Assembly (NCBI GenBank): GCA_017562135.1
Contig: QEYB01001046.1
Coordinates: 5,394,001-5,458,000, forward strand
Source: Dipylidium caninum
Lineage: Eukaryota; Platyhelminthes; Cestoda; Cyclophyllidea; Dipylidiidae
Reading direction: 5' to 3'
DNA length: 64,000 nt
Shown: piece after piece, positions 25,582 to 37,684 of the stretch
How the letters are laid out: every line of letters begins with the position of its first letter
Numbering within the stretch: the stretch's first letter is position 1
The notes under the pieces: model-generated
What the model was told of the DNA's origin: nothing
The model's database searches: none
Seen by the model: the letters and a program-made list of their open reading frames with translations, nothing else
Program-made: the position numbers and the translations under genes

Positions 25582-28500
25582 TCACATGGTGGTCCAGATG
25601 GTGGAGTGATTGACATTGTCGGTCTGATTGATGGTGGAGTAATTCTCGGTTGTGGAGGCGACAGAGGCGAAGTTGAAAGCGGAGGCGCTCGAACCTGTTC
25701 GTTGATGCACGCTCTGATGATGGCGAATTAATTTGGGGTACTCCACAACCTCGTGGTTGGGCGAGGAGTTGTGGCTACTCTCGTTACTGCCAGTGCATTC
25801 ATTAGACGTTGACAGCAACGTGTAAGTCTCATCTGAGAAACCGTGACCCTTTCGCTTACACCAAGTAGGTGAAAAGCGGTGTTTGAATGAGAGGTCACCG
25901 TTGAGATGCACCACGCGCGTAGGCGTTGGCCCCATGAAATCTTTCACCAAGTCGTTCAGTGACACATTCATATCCTACCAAGTCAATGAAATACACGTTA
26001 CCTATAATTTATCAGTAGGCCAGTTTTGACCGAGAGGTCTTTTGCCTAGCTATAAAGGGCGCCCTGGGCACCATAGCATGGCCTGCAATCGCGATCACTT
26101 CTACCTGTCGGACGGATTTTCTGAGAGCAAACAACTGACCCTCAGCGCATCAAGAGAGCCCAAACGATGTAATTCAGAAACCGTTTTAGGTTCCAGCAAA
26201 TTAGGAAATTCATTCTGCACAACTAGCTCAGGTAATAGAGTGGAAAAGGCAAAAGTAGTTTTACATGTACCAACTGAAAAGCCATATCATGAGCAACCCC
26301 CAATTTTAGTAGAGCACAGAAATTACAAGACAGGAATGTAGCTGCACGGTTTCCTCAGATCTTCAGATTGAGCAAAAACTATTATGCAGTGGTGAGAAAA
26401 AAACAGAGCAGTATGTGCTATGGTAGGGGGAAGTATAAAAAGAAGCACACGGACTGTTAGATTGCAGGAAAATCAGTTATCCATGGAGATGTGCTACAAT
26501 TCCAGCTGGTGCTTTTTAGGCGGCGGAAGCAAGACGAAATCCCTTAAGGTGCCAAGATGGGAGCGAATGGTGGTCGGCTAAAACAATACAAGGAGGACGT
26601 AGTAGTGTTCACGTAAACGCGTTTTTTACTAAATACGTGGCTGGTTTTGAGCTGACTCAAGCTGACAGACATTCCGCGGAGTGAAGCGCGTTAGTGGCTC
26701 ATTGAGAGGCAGCGTACAAAAGGCTTTTCTAATTGCCACACACGTGGGTGTGAAAGGCCCTCTGCCCACGTGCGTGGTGAGCATTCACAAAACTGCGCAA
26801 GCGAATGACGCCACTGCGAGAATGGAGAGGGCCCGTATCTAACCACAGATGGAGGTGGCAGCCACACCAACAAATTTCCAAGCAATGCAAATATATTGTA
26901 AGTTTGTTTGAAAAACTTATCAGTTGCAGTTGAGCAGAAAGTAAGCAATTATGTGGAGATTGGCGACCAATGCAGCCAGAGAAAGGGCGTCTCAAACGTT
27001 ATACGCACTTAGCTGAAGTGTTGTCAAACATGTGAGTGATGTCTTGGCTGCGGTTCCAAGCAGGAGAACGCTCGACTCGAAAATAAATGCTCTTTACAGC
27101 CAAGGAGAGGATGGCGATAACAGCAGTATTTTAGGGTTTTAAATGAGCACGAGCTATCAGATGCCATTGAGAAGGCAGGACACCTCACAATTTAACCATT
27201 CTCGCAAGTACCTCCCTAGTTCAGAGGCAAATAACGTGCGAGAATGTCTGGTAATATCACATTCACACTTTCTGAGTGGAGAATGAGGTTGCGACTGAGG
27301 CCCCCCGACAGAGCCAAAAATGCTAATTGCCAGCAGATAATTGGCTTTTCAGAACTACAAATGCACACGAACACTATGACGTGCCGAGTCACTATCGACA
27401 TACACGTTTTGCCCCGCATATTTTCAAAATGCAAAAATGACTTGAGTAACCTTTCACCTCCAAAAGTTGAACTTCTGAACTCTCTCCAACTGAGGGGAGT
27501 ACGCAGCAGAAACATAGATTTGCCAAAAAACCACTCTTGTGTCTGATCGACACTCTCCGAAACTGATCCAAACGCCGAATATGGCATTTCTGCTCCATAT
27601 ATTGCGGCTCTGAAGTACCCCGCCACAGTCCAGTAAGACAGTCACAATGAAAACTTGAGCATTCGACAACTCGAAATAAGGTCCGTGGGTTATGGAGGCA
27701 ATTCTACGCCAACCACCAGTAGTAGCGGCAGCTTAGTTCAGGCTCATCCATGCAAACACTAATTTGGGCGGCACGAAATGGGGAGACGGCTGGCCCTAGT
27801 GAGGAAACTCTTACATTTCCCCGCACAACGGCACTCACTGTCAAAGTAGTGGGTGCGCAAATCAATCGGCGCATACCCCTACGGCCAACGGTTCTCATGA
27901 GGACTCGACTGAAAAAGTTTCTTTCTCGAAGAACTGAATCCGCATAACTTAAAGAAGTGTTCAGTAAAATCAGCTGCCTTAAACTTTGGGAAGAAGGGAG
28001 GAGTAAGATTATCGAAGGTTAATGGATGACATCGAAGCAGCCCATTTGTGTTAGTGCATACGGAAAACTGTCGGAGAGCACGTCGCCGACTTTGTCTTCC
28101 AAGATGCAATAATTCAGTTAGTACACTACTAGTGCCAATCGTGGCGTCGAGGGGGACTGCAACGAAACAGATATTTAAAGTAGGATAAATTAATGGCTGC
28201 TGACTGACCTTGAAAAGGGTGAGAAGGACAATGCCACTGACGATACATACAAGGCCGACGGCATTACCGATGTAGTCGGTGGGAGAGAGCGAGGAGCCCT
28301 CTTTGAAGAGGATAGTCGACGCAATTAGTACGAAGGCCGTGAAGAAGACGTAGAGCAAGGGGGTGACGATGCTTGTGTTGTAAATATCGAGAGCTCGATT
28401 GAGATAATTCAGTTGTACAGTCAGGCAAAACACGAGACCGATCAGGAAAAACCAGAAAATCCATTGTCGAAGGAGAAAAAGAATCCCATACTGGATAGCC

Positions 28501-31500
28501 TCCTAAATAACAAGAGAAGTGGGAAACTCAACTGCCTTATTTCCATTTCCACGGACATAACTCATTTCAAAATAACACCTATCATCTGAATATGGATGGT
28601 TTACAAAAAGGGTTAACAGATATTTCACCTTGCGCATAGTAAAGGTAGTACAGCAACTTTTTGTTTTAAAGCTAAAGACAATGTAAACGCTGTTTATTAT
28701 TCGTCATCGGTCCTCGCAATCATCAGCTAAAAGAAGATTGTGGAGTAGTCAAGCACAGCGCAGTATGCCACCAGGCGATTCCAAGAATCAACGCCTTCGA
28801 CAAGACACCTCGAGCAATTAAGCGCGAACAAATGACTTTCAAACTTAACTAAACGATTCTGTGGTTGTAAGAGACTGAACTGATACTCACTTCATGCTCT
28901 GCTACCGCCAACTTCAACCGGTGATTGCAATGAAACGGAAGGGTTTATAAAAAAAACAAAAATATTTGACTTTTCTTCGCTGTACAAAATCTCGCAAGTA
29001 AGACCTATGACAGGCCTTTCCGACCGGTCTTAGCACTGGTCTATTTTGTTTATTGACAGCTTGTTAGTATGAATACAAGTGGCTTGAGGAGCAATCCGCA
29101 TCCACATGAATGCCTGTGTGTGTGCATGCATGAACGAGGATGCCACTACAAAGGTGGTGGGCGTTGGCGACTGTTCCCACAACCGGTGGTTCGTCGAGGG
29201 CGAACTGGGTGTCGGGCGGGACAATGCAAATTTGGAGGGATACTAGATGCAGACCTGGGACGAGTTCGTTGGTAGGCTTTTGACAAAAAAGCATTAGTCG
29301 AGCTCGTGGGCAGTAAGCTCGAGAAGAGTCTTGAAGACGTAAGGCGACGGTCACAACCAAAAAATGGTTTAATTGTAGGGGACATTTTCCAACCGCTAAT
29401 CATGCTTCGGGCACTACACATCGCCACTATCTGAAAAAACAAGCATATACGCGCTGTGGGAAAAAGGGATGAGATATGGTAAGGCGAGCTATCCGCAAAA
29501 TGGAGGCTTCACAATCGGCGGAAGATTAACATTCTAAGAAAAATTAGAAGTTGATACAAAAAATGGCAATTTCAAGAGTATTTTAAGAGGGTTTTATGAG
29601 TAAAAAGAGAAGTTGCCTGTTTACCAGGAAGTGGGGCGAGATGAGAAATGAATCGGGGAATTACTCGCGATCGGCAGCGATTTTGAGTAGAATGGAAAGA
29701 CAGCAGAAACACGCATAATCATGGCGGGACTGAGTTACGGAAAGCAGTTCTACATTCCCGATTAGCTTTGGACAAAACCCTGAGGTTGGAAATTAAGACG
29801 ATGATAGCAGACACAATTTAATCAACAACTAACGTGATCACTCAAGAAGGTTAGAGCATGTGAGTAGAAGAAGTGTTTTCTGCGATAAAAGCCGAGTAAA
29901 TAAACTTAGAAAACGCAGAAGGAAAAGTGTTTCATCAGAGACAAGTTTAAATTAAAAAGGGACAGTAAAGTGGACATTTGGCCAGAGAATAGTCTGCCAA
30001 TCGACTGCACAGGAAGGCACGATGAATAAGACGGAGACGACTCAAGTGGACCAGTAAAACGGTTGCGGAACAAAATGCAAGTCAGTAGGGTTGTCATACG
30101 ATGCTGACGCTAAGCTTCGGTGCTCACCTACGTCGGTGGGCTTGTTTGCACGCAACCGCACCGGTCAGGCGGTGACGCGTTTGCTGCATGGGACCGCATT
30201 CTCAGCGTATGAACATTAACAGCCTACAGTCCCTACGTGCGTGAGCAAACATCAGAGTATAAATCCGCATGGCTAATGATGAAAGCAAAAATCGGGATGT
30301 TAACAATCTGGATATAGGCAAATGTCACATTTTAAAGAGGAGAAGGAAGGATGGAAACTAACCTTAAACCCCAAACCAATCCCCTTGCAAGCCATGACTG
30401 AGAGAGACCCGATGCTGCCGCTGATGAAGACAAAGACAAGTGGGTTGCGCGTTCCGAATTTCGGAGCGATCACGAAAATTGACACTATGCCTGAGATTGC
30501 GATCGCTATCGAGTAAGTGAGGAATCCTGCGCGAAGAACATTGAACAACGGCAAGAAAATGAAAAAAAGTTCAATTAACTGAGGTCACTCGTTCCAGTTC
30601 AGCGAGATCACTTTAACACTACCTACGTGGGGGTCACCTATATGAGTAGAGCTGCCATCTGTACAGACCAAAAACCTAAATTTCATCTGAGCGAGAAGGC
30701 TTCAAGTGAGTCTGGGCCACCTCTTGGGAACCCCAAATACAATCTGGTTCATAGTTAGCGAAAAGTCGTATATATCCAAACACCGCGAAGACCAGGGCAT
30801 GCTAATCCCTTATTCAAATATTTTTAAAAGTAGCCTTGTCATTTTTGTGTTAACAATCCATTGGGGCAACGTATACAGTGCGTTAATGTGGAAAAAATGG
30901 GGGACGAAAAGATTTCGTAAAGCTCGCCTGCCACAATAAGCACTGGAACATGAAGGAGTACAAATATGCCCAAGGCACAAACAATGAGAAAATTTACAAA
31001 AAGGGTTACATTAACACTCTCAATTCTGCTCCAAACCAGGTGCCAATTTGAGAAACATGTGCAGACTGACATGAGGAACTTTGAAATAAGATCCGACTGA
31101 AAAATAGTGTTTACGTGTAGATGAGTTATGACCATGATACCCACATAGGCAAATTTTGGAAATGAGCAGTAATGCATGTTTCAAGTCACCGAACATTTCA
31201 GCACCAGATCCGCCAAAAGCACTGTACATCAACGAGTTATAAGTCAATTGACTAATTAAGAAGGGAGTTAGCGGAAGCTGTGTGTGTAGGAAGCACCTTT
31301 CCTCGCATAAGTCATCAAATGAGCTAAAGGAGAGTTGAAGTTGAAAGGAGGCATGCGTTAATCGTTACACAGATGTTCAACGGGTAGATAGGGCGTCATG
31401 CAGCCATACCTTGCAATTTCACTTAACTAAGATAAATATCATCAACTATAAATGGACACCCGGCGGTTGTCCATAGCTAAAGAGGCAACAGAGGATGTAT

Positions 31501-34387
31501 TGGGCAGAATGAGTTTATGGAAGTTCATATGATGTACGTTGACGGACACAAGAGGCGAAATGCGGTAGAAGTCTTCACGTTCTTCCTTATAAGACGAACA
31601 GTAATTACAGAGTGTTTTGCAAGGGGGCTAACTTGTGCGATCACATCATTTCATTGATTTGAAGTGAGTACCGCACCTCCAAGCATCGGCTTATTTAGCA
31701 AAAAGTGTGATCACTGTGTACTCCTTGGCGCAGCCGCACCAGTGACCTACTCGATTCATAAAAAGAAAGACATCCAAGGTGATTGGACATTACAAAATGA
31801 ATTTAGCCCTATGCAAAACCTACGAAGAGTACTTACTGCGAAAAAGTCGGAAGACTTAAGGGAATTTGCACTATGTCCATGTTGCAAGCGCACTAAGACA
31901 CATTAAACAGGTGCTTCTGCAGATTTCAAACTGGTTTAACACAAGGATGGCTAATAGCAAGAGAAATGGAAAAGCGGTAACTCTTGGAAAGCGAATGTGT
32001 GCTAGAAGTTGTGAGAAATAACCAGTATAAAAAACTCGTTAATATGATGAACATAGAGAGGAATAAGGCTTAAAGAAAAGGATGTGGCATAAGAACTTAA
32101 GAGTGAATTAATCGGTTAGATTCATACAGCAAGACCATTGAGCATGACACAGTTGCATTTTTGGTAGGAGTGACCCAACTATCACGTAGCCTAAAAAACT
32201 TAGTCGAATAGTTCCCACAGGGAATTGGTGTGAGCAGAAGTAAAAACGACCAATACCATCTTTTTTTACCGTAACACCAAAAAAATTTTGTTCGTAAAAG
32301 CATTTGGGATCCCAAGAAAAAGAGTTAGAGAAGAAACTCCGACGGGCATAACCTATGAGTTCAAAAAACGAAGAAATATTCGAGTTTTACAAAAAATACA
32401 TGTGTGGCACTCACGTACAAGCACATACGTATGCTGAAAGTACTTGAAAGCGACCCGTAATTCATGTCGTTGTCATAGTGAAGTTTAACATGTTAGTGAA
32501 GGAAAATCACCACAATAATGACAAAAACAAATCGGAGGGAGAGATATGAAGGAAGAAAACTAAGTTGTTCCTCTGAATGCTTGGTATATTCAAAGTACCT
32601 AAGAGGTGTTGATACTCTTATTGAAGGACAGATGTCCACAACTAAACGAGTTTGTCCTTCTAGGTACGTCATTATGGTCATTCAAGGGAATCTCAGGAAA
32701 ACACCCTGGTTCCAATTTATAACTACAGTGCACGGATGAGTTTTCAACACTTACTGTTCATACAGTTTAAAAATGAAAGCAAAAGCTTCCAGAAAATGAG
32801 GAAACAAGTACTGTTTGAGATTGCAGTAAAAATCGGCGAGGCTCACCTGGATCCAATACCTTGGCGCTCAGTTCATGCAGCGACTGGACTTCCTGCTCCT
32901 TGGGAGCGTGAAGAACAACCATAGTTGAGCCACATAAACAAACAATGCAGCCGATTTTGCCCGTGAAGTTAAGACGTTCGCCAAGAAAATGGGAGCTGAG
33001 GACTGCTGAGACAAGAACAGAGAGCCCTCCCATTGGAGTTACAAGGGAGGCGGGTGCAAAAGCGTATCCCGCAAAATTTGCTGCTTCTCCCAATCCCATA
33101 AGGATAAGCCCTAGCCACCACACCCAATCGCAAAGGTATTGGTAACCACCATCACCTGTGATAATCCCATAAAAAGATAATTATGAACTCAAGAAGGGAT
33201 GGATACGTCATAGTTAATTAAAATTGTGCTGGCCTGATTTCTACTAGCTAAGAGGTATTTGTCCTGTCAATATAGAAACGTCATTCCTCATTAAAAAGGA
33301 ATCTAGACGCAGAAATATGAAAAGTGGATTGGGATATTTGCTTTTGCATTACGTTGCAAAAAAAGGCTCATTTTTCGATGACGTAAAAACAGTGGATTTC
33401 ATGCAAAACAGGTATACTTTTAAAACCGTGTGAGTACACACCACAAAAGTATTATTACACTGAAATTTTTAAAGGAGTTCGTGTCCTGACTGAAAAGTTT
33501 TTGTTTTCGTCGCCCATGTGGGTTCGGAGAGGTACAAGTTAAAAGTAATGTGGCCATTAAATACCACCGAATAAATCGAAAATATACAATGACAATTAGG
33601 TGTAAACGAATAATTATCACACTTTGACGGTTGTAAATACCTCTTAAAGGATGAAACAGTTTATTACAACGAAAAAAGTCGAACTTAAAGAACATATATA
33701 AATATATGACATCGGGTCTAAAGTTAGATAATTTGTAACGATATACCTATGATCGGAAAGTAACGTAAAGTATCATAAGACACTTTAGATAAAAGCAAAA
33801 GTGAAAAAAGATAAAAAACAGGGAATATTATATAGAATTGCTTTCTAAGGCTTATTGGCAAACAAGATAGCTGGCAGATGAATAAAAAGATTTCGGATAC
33901 GACCAAATACGCCAATAGACCCAATGTTGAATGGAATACGTTGAGATTTAAGTTGGACTGATCAGGGTGTAGTACTGTAAAAGCAAAATTTAAGTGCTTT
34001 ATTATCAGCGATCTCGGGGCGAAAATAAGGTAAACATCAAGGAAACAAGACGTTGACACTTAATATCAGTAAATCATGAACCGACAGGTGGGTGGATTAT
34101 CTGCCGACGTCGAATATGCGAAGGCGGCATCCACAGGCCAGACGCAACGAACAATAACTTACCAAGAAGGTGTAAAGTGTTAAACTTTAGAGATAGTGGG
34201 AAGTGGACGTGGTTTCAAAAAAGTTGCAACGAACTACGTAAATAGGTATCCACCTACCGGCTCGTGTGCCCGACGCTGCCAACCTCCGCAAGGCGATCTT
34301 TTTAACAATAAAGCTGCATCCTATAAATACAGTTGATGCAAGTGCTAACGATAATCCAATGTAAAAGTGTACGTCCGACTGAGACAT
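25582..34387 (-). CDS. NIPA: NIPA-family magnesium transporter
   Basis: This looks like a complete five-exon gene: 34387-34258, 33155-32847, 30526-30363, 28502-28209 and 25974-25582. All phases match (1, 1, 0, 0) and the product is about 429 residues. The start ATG at 34387 gives an N terminus with [21 protein letters not shown] and [12 protein letters not shown], as expected for TM1 and its loop. Exon 2 carries [30 protein letters not shown] and [10 protein letters not shown]. Exon 3 has [10 protein letters not shown]. Exon 4 has [19 protein letters not shown], the most conserved NIPA block. NIPA proteins are multi-pass (about nine segments) Mg2+ transporters of plasma membrane and endosomes. 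The last exon, beginning [15 protein letters not shown], gives a hydrophilic tail of about 130 residues, longer than in human NIPA1/2. Introns are 1.1-2.3 kb. Paralogue assignment within NIPA1-4 is not possible by eye. Confidence 0.93.
28503..30362 (-). other. NIPA intron 3
   Basis: The intron joins phase-0 exons (donor GTTAGT after 30363, acceptor TTTAG at 28503). A minus-strand frame near 29146-29442 is open, but the transporter reads through correctly without it, so no exon is called. Confidence 0.7.
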
Positions 34388-37300
34388 TTTCCCACGGTTA
34401 TTTGAAAGCCGACTCCCCTGCAAGCAAAGAAGGCAAAGCTGATAGGTGAAGAGCAAAATGACCTCGAGAAAAAATTATGCGACTTCTTCGGGCCACTTAA
34501 AACAAACAATTATTTGTCGTGTTCAAGGTTACATGGGCTTATTACTTTCGAACACACTTTGGGATTTTTCCTAAGAGCAAAAATGTTACGTACAAGTAGC
34601 TAACATACAGTGTACAATTATGCTTGCTTAACTAGTGATCGGAAATCAATTATATGTCAACACTTTTAAAAAATATATCGCATCATAATTTACCTTTAGC
34701 CCCCAAGCAGTTAATCAAATTTCCAATTATTATTGAAATCCATTGAAAACAGGTCATAACTGAGGCATTTAGAGGGAATTGGGGAAGAGTATCAGACACG
34801 GAGATACGGGGGCTATTTAGTTTTATGGCTTGATTTGTTAGATTAAAATCTTAACTGAGAATGAGTTACGCAGAAAATACACAGGTCTATACTGCCCATC
34901 TTAAAAGGTTGCGTATTGTCTCAAATTCCCTTGGAGCCTCAACAGCTTTGTTTGTTAACAGGGCGGTAGTTTCCGAGATTATTCTTGTCGTAAGTTAGCC
35001 CACATTTCATCTTCCGCCATAGAAATAAAAATTGATGTTAGGGCGTAACATCCAAGTTGTCTTGCCTAAAAACTACCTCGTGTAAAGGTCGTTGCATTCG
35101 GCGTTCTCTACCACATTCTTCTCAGATTCCAAACAACTTTACTCTACGCCGAAATAATGTGCTGTTTTAATGAAATTGTGAGTTTTGTCTATTTTGTGCA
35201 TGACACGGTTTTGTAAATATATAAAATCGTCCGCAAGCCCAGCTTTATCGTTTCTGTGCACTTACAGCACTTTTGTAGTAAGATCAATAGATTTATTCTA
35301 AAAAATCTATTGGTAATTACCCTAGATGTCACTTTCGTAGTAAGGCCTTATCACTCTATTTTATATGTAACGGCTATTAAACCGTTTTATATTTGTTTTT
35401 GTAAAATCCCTTATCAATCCGGCAATGATTTTCACTTCATTCTTTCCCGTTGTTTGAATTCATCATTTTGCATCTACGTAGTGAACAAAATTGCTTCACT
35501 TAGGTCGCGTTTCGCGTTGAACTATTATCATCAATATTTTTCCTGAGGTTAACTCACTTAACATTGCAACCTTAATGGCCATTCATTTATGCCAGTCTTT
35601 CATCGGTGAAATGAGTTTTAGTAAGAAGTACCCCAAAATGGTGAACAACTTGACGCACGAATAGTTAAAATCAAGCAACATTTTTGATATGAGGTTTGGG
35701 GATGCCGTCCACAATGTTATGTTATATGATCAAGTGTATATTAAACGACTTAGTTTTTTGCCTTTAAATCACCTTTTGCATTGATGATAAAGTCATTTCA
35801 GTAATATACCCAAACGTGCCTGACGTATAGGTCGTTCACAAAATAATCGGGACCACGCCAGCTAACAGCTTACATCTGCACTTCTTGGTTAAGTCTATCG
35901 ACTTCCAGAATATTAGTTAATTTATCAGTTTGATATTATTTACCTTATTGACGGTTTTGGCCAGCCTGTGTCGCAACAAGTAAGTCGAGTAATCGTTAAT
36001 AGGGAGGGATTTTTCATAGCTTCAGCCACTATCCGTTCTACAGTTCTTGTACTAACATAACCGATTTTGAGCGGATGGTATCGTCCAACTTTGCAAGTTT
36101 TATACTACTACCCTGTATATTGCTTTTCTGGTACGAAATGCTGAATGGTCCATGTGCTTTTCGCGCTCACCTTGATGAACGCGCTGCTAACGCAACGCCG
36201 CGCACATAAACGCAGATAGTAATTGCGCGTTAATTCGACCGCAAGGTCTTATTGGCTGCCTGACGTTGCATGCCGACGATTGGTTAAATTGGAAGCACCT
36301 TCGTGCGATTATCACGGGCATGCACCGTATTTTGGTCATGGCAGTACCAGCGGTAACAGTAGCCCATTGATTAGTGCTGGAAACGTAACAAGGCATGATG
36401 TGCTGTTCGTTAGCGTTGTGAACTCGTCCATGTTCAGTAATTCAATGCTCCTCGAGTTGCCTGGGTAGCGTTAGCAAGTAATTAGTTGAATGGAATAGTT
36501 GCTACGACTCCGTAGTTACCATGTATGACTGATAGCCTCATCCGCGACCGACAAGTGTCTCTAAGTAATCCTACGTTTGCCAGTATTAACTGCTACAAGG
36601 GAAATTTCATCTAGGTATTTCAAACAAATTTTAAAGTGCCTTTTGATATCCTTATGCTACTTCCTAGAAGAATGCGCCGCACTCAGTGTTTTCAGCTGAC
36701 ACCATAAACATATGCTTTGCTGGCTTCTTTAACTTCCCTTTCAGTGGCAATATCTTCATTTTTCCGCTAGCCAATATAAAGGTTGTGATGCTGAGAGGGG
36801 ATGACATGCCGAGGCCCGTCTCAGACTGAAAAATTTCGAAAGAGAAGCCGAAGAAATGTACAAAAAAGCCCGGACTCCACATTGCGCACATCGATCCTGG
36901 TGCTACCCACATTACAAACTCGTTGGGAACCCAGACATTTGGTTCAATTTGTGTTTTCCGTTCACCCAATTTACTTGACCAGACGGGGAAAATACCAACA
37001 CCAGCCCTTTTATGCTGATAGTTCCGCACTACTTCGCATTTGTACCGTCATCCAGGGCTCAAGGAAGAAAGACCACGCAACCAGTCAAACGACTTTCGGT
37101 CTGACAGGGTTTAGGTATAGAAAAACAACTCACATATTCGTTTAGCTGCCAAGTCACTCCATGAGAATGCCATCTGAGGATGTAAGTATCGAGACAGAGC
37201 TACGACACTAGAACAATCACAATTGTTAGAGGCTATAACGGATACCTGTTGGCATCTGATATAAAACGAAAAATGCATGGAATATATCGTATTTCCCAAT

Positions 37301-37684
37301 ATTACATGAAGGACGACTATTGAGAGAAGTAGATTAGAGTAAAAGGGAATCATTGATAGGGACGAGAATAAGAATTGAAAGAGGTTATCTACGTTAAATG
37401 ATCCCTCCTAATGATGAAAAAGAATGATAAAATAAATTGATGAGGAAAGGACTGAATGACGATAAAATCGAATTCACAATAATTTAGCCAAAATAACGCC
37501 AAGATCGGTGGGACGTTCGGCGAAAGAAAAGCGCGATAAGGCGTCGGGTGTGATATCACAGGTTGGCTGCTACGCATGACAATAGTGATGACAGAAATGG
37601 GGTGTAATTTAATGGCCTCAACAGAAAGACTAAGGGTATTTTAAAGTGGACTGGGAGGCAGAGTTCTCAAGTGCGGATCCTTCT
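34388..37684. other. Intergenic between NOVA and NIPA, possible unrecognised exons
   Basis: This holds the 5' flank of NIPA and the 3' flank of NOVA. Minus-strand open frames at 37029-36664 and around 37353-37111 have moderate length but no domain I recognise. They could be UTR, small exons or noise. Confidence 0.4.

Noticed and set aside
27879..28208. Read-through of NIPA exon 4 as a C terminus
   Set aside because: A good donor (AAG|GTCAGT) follows the last membrane helix, and the 25.97-kb exon continues in phase with an NIPA-like [10 protein letters not shown] start.
29146..29442. Possible extra NIPA exon
   Set aside because: Exon 3 joins exon 4 directly in phase 0 and matches the family without a gap.
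36664..37029. Candidate KH3 of NOVA
   Set aside because: The frame has no GxxG loop and no isoleucine/valine strand pattern of a KH domain.
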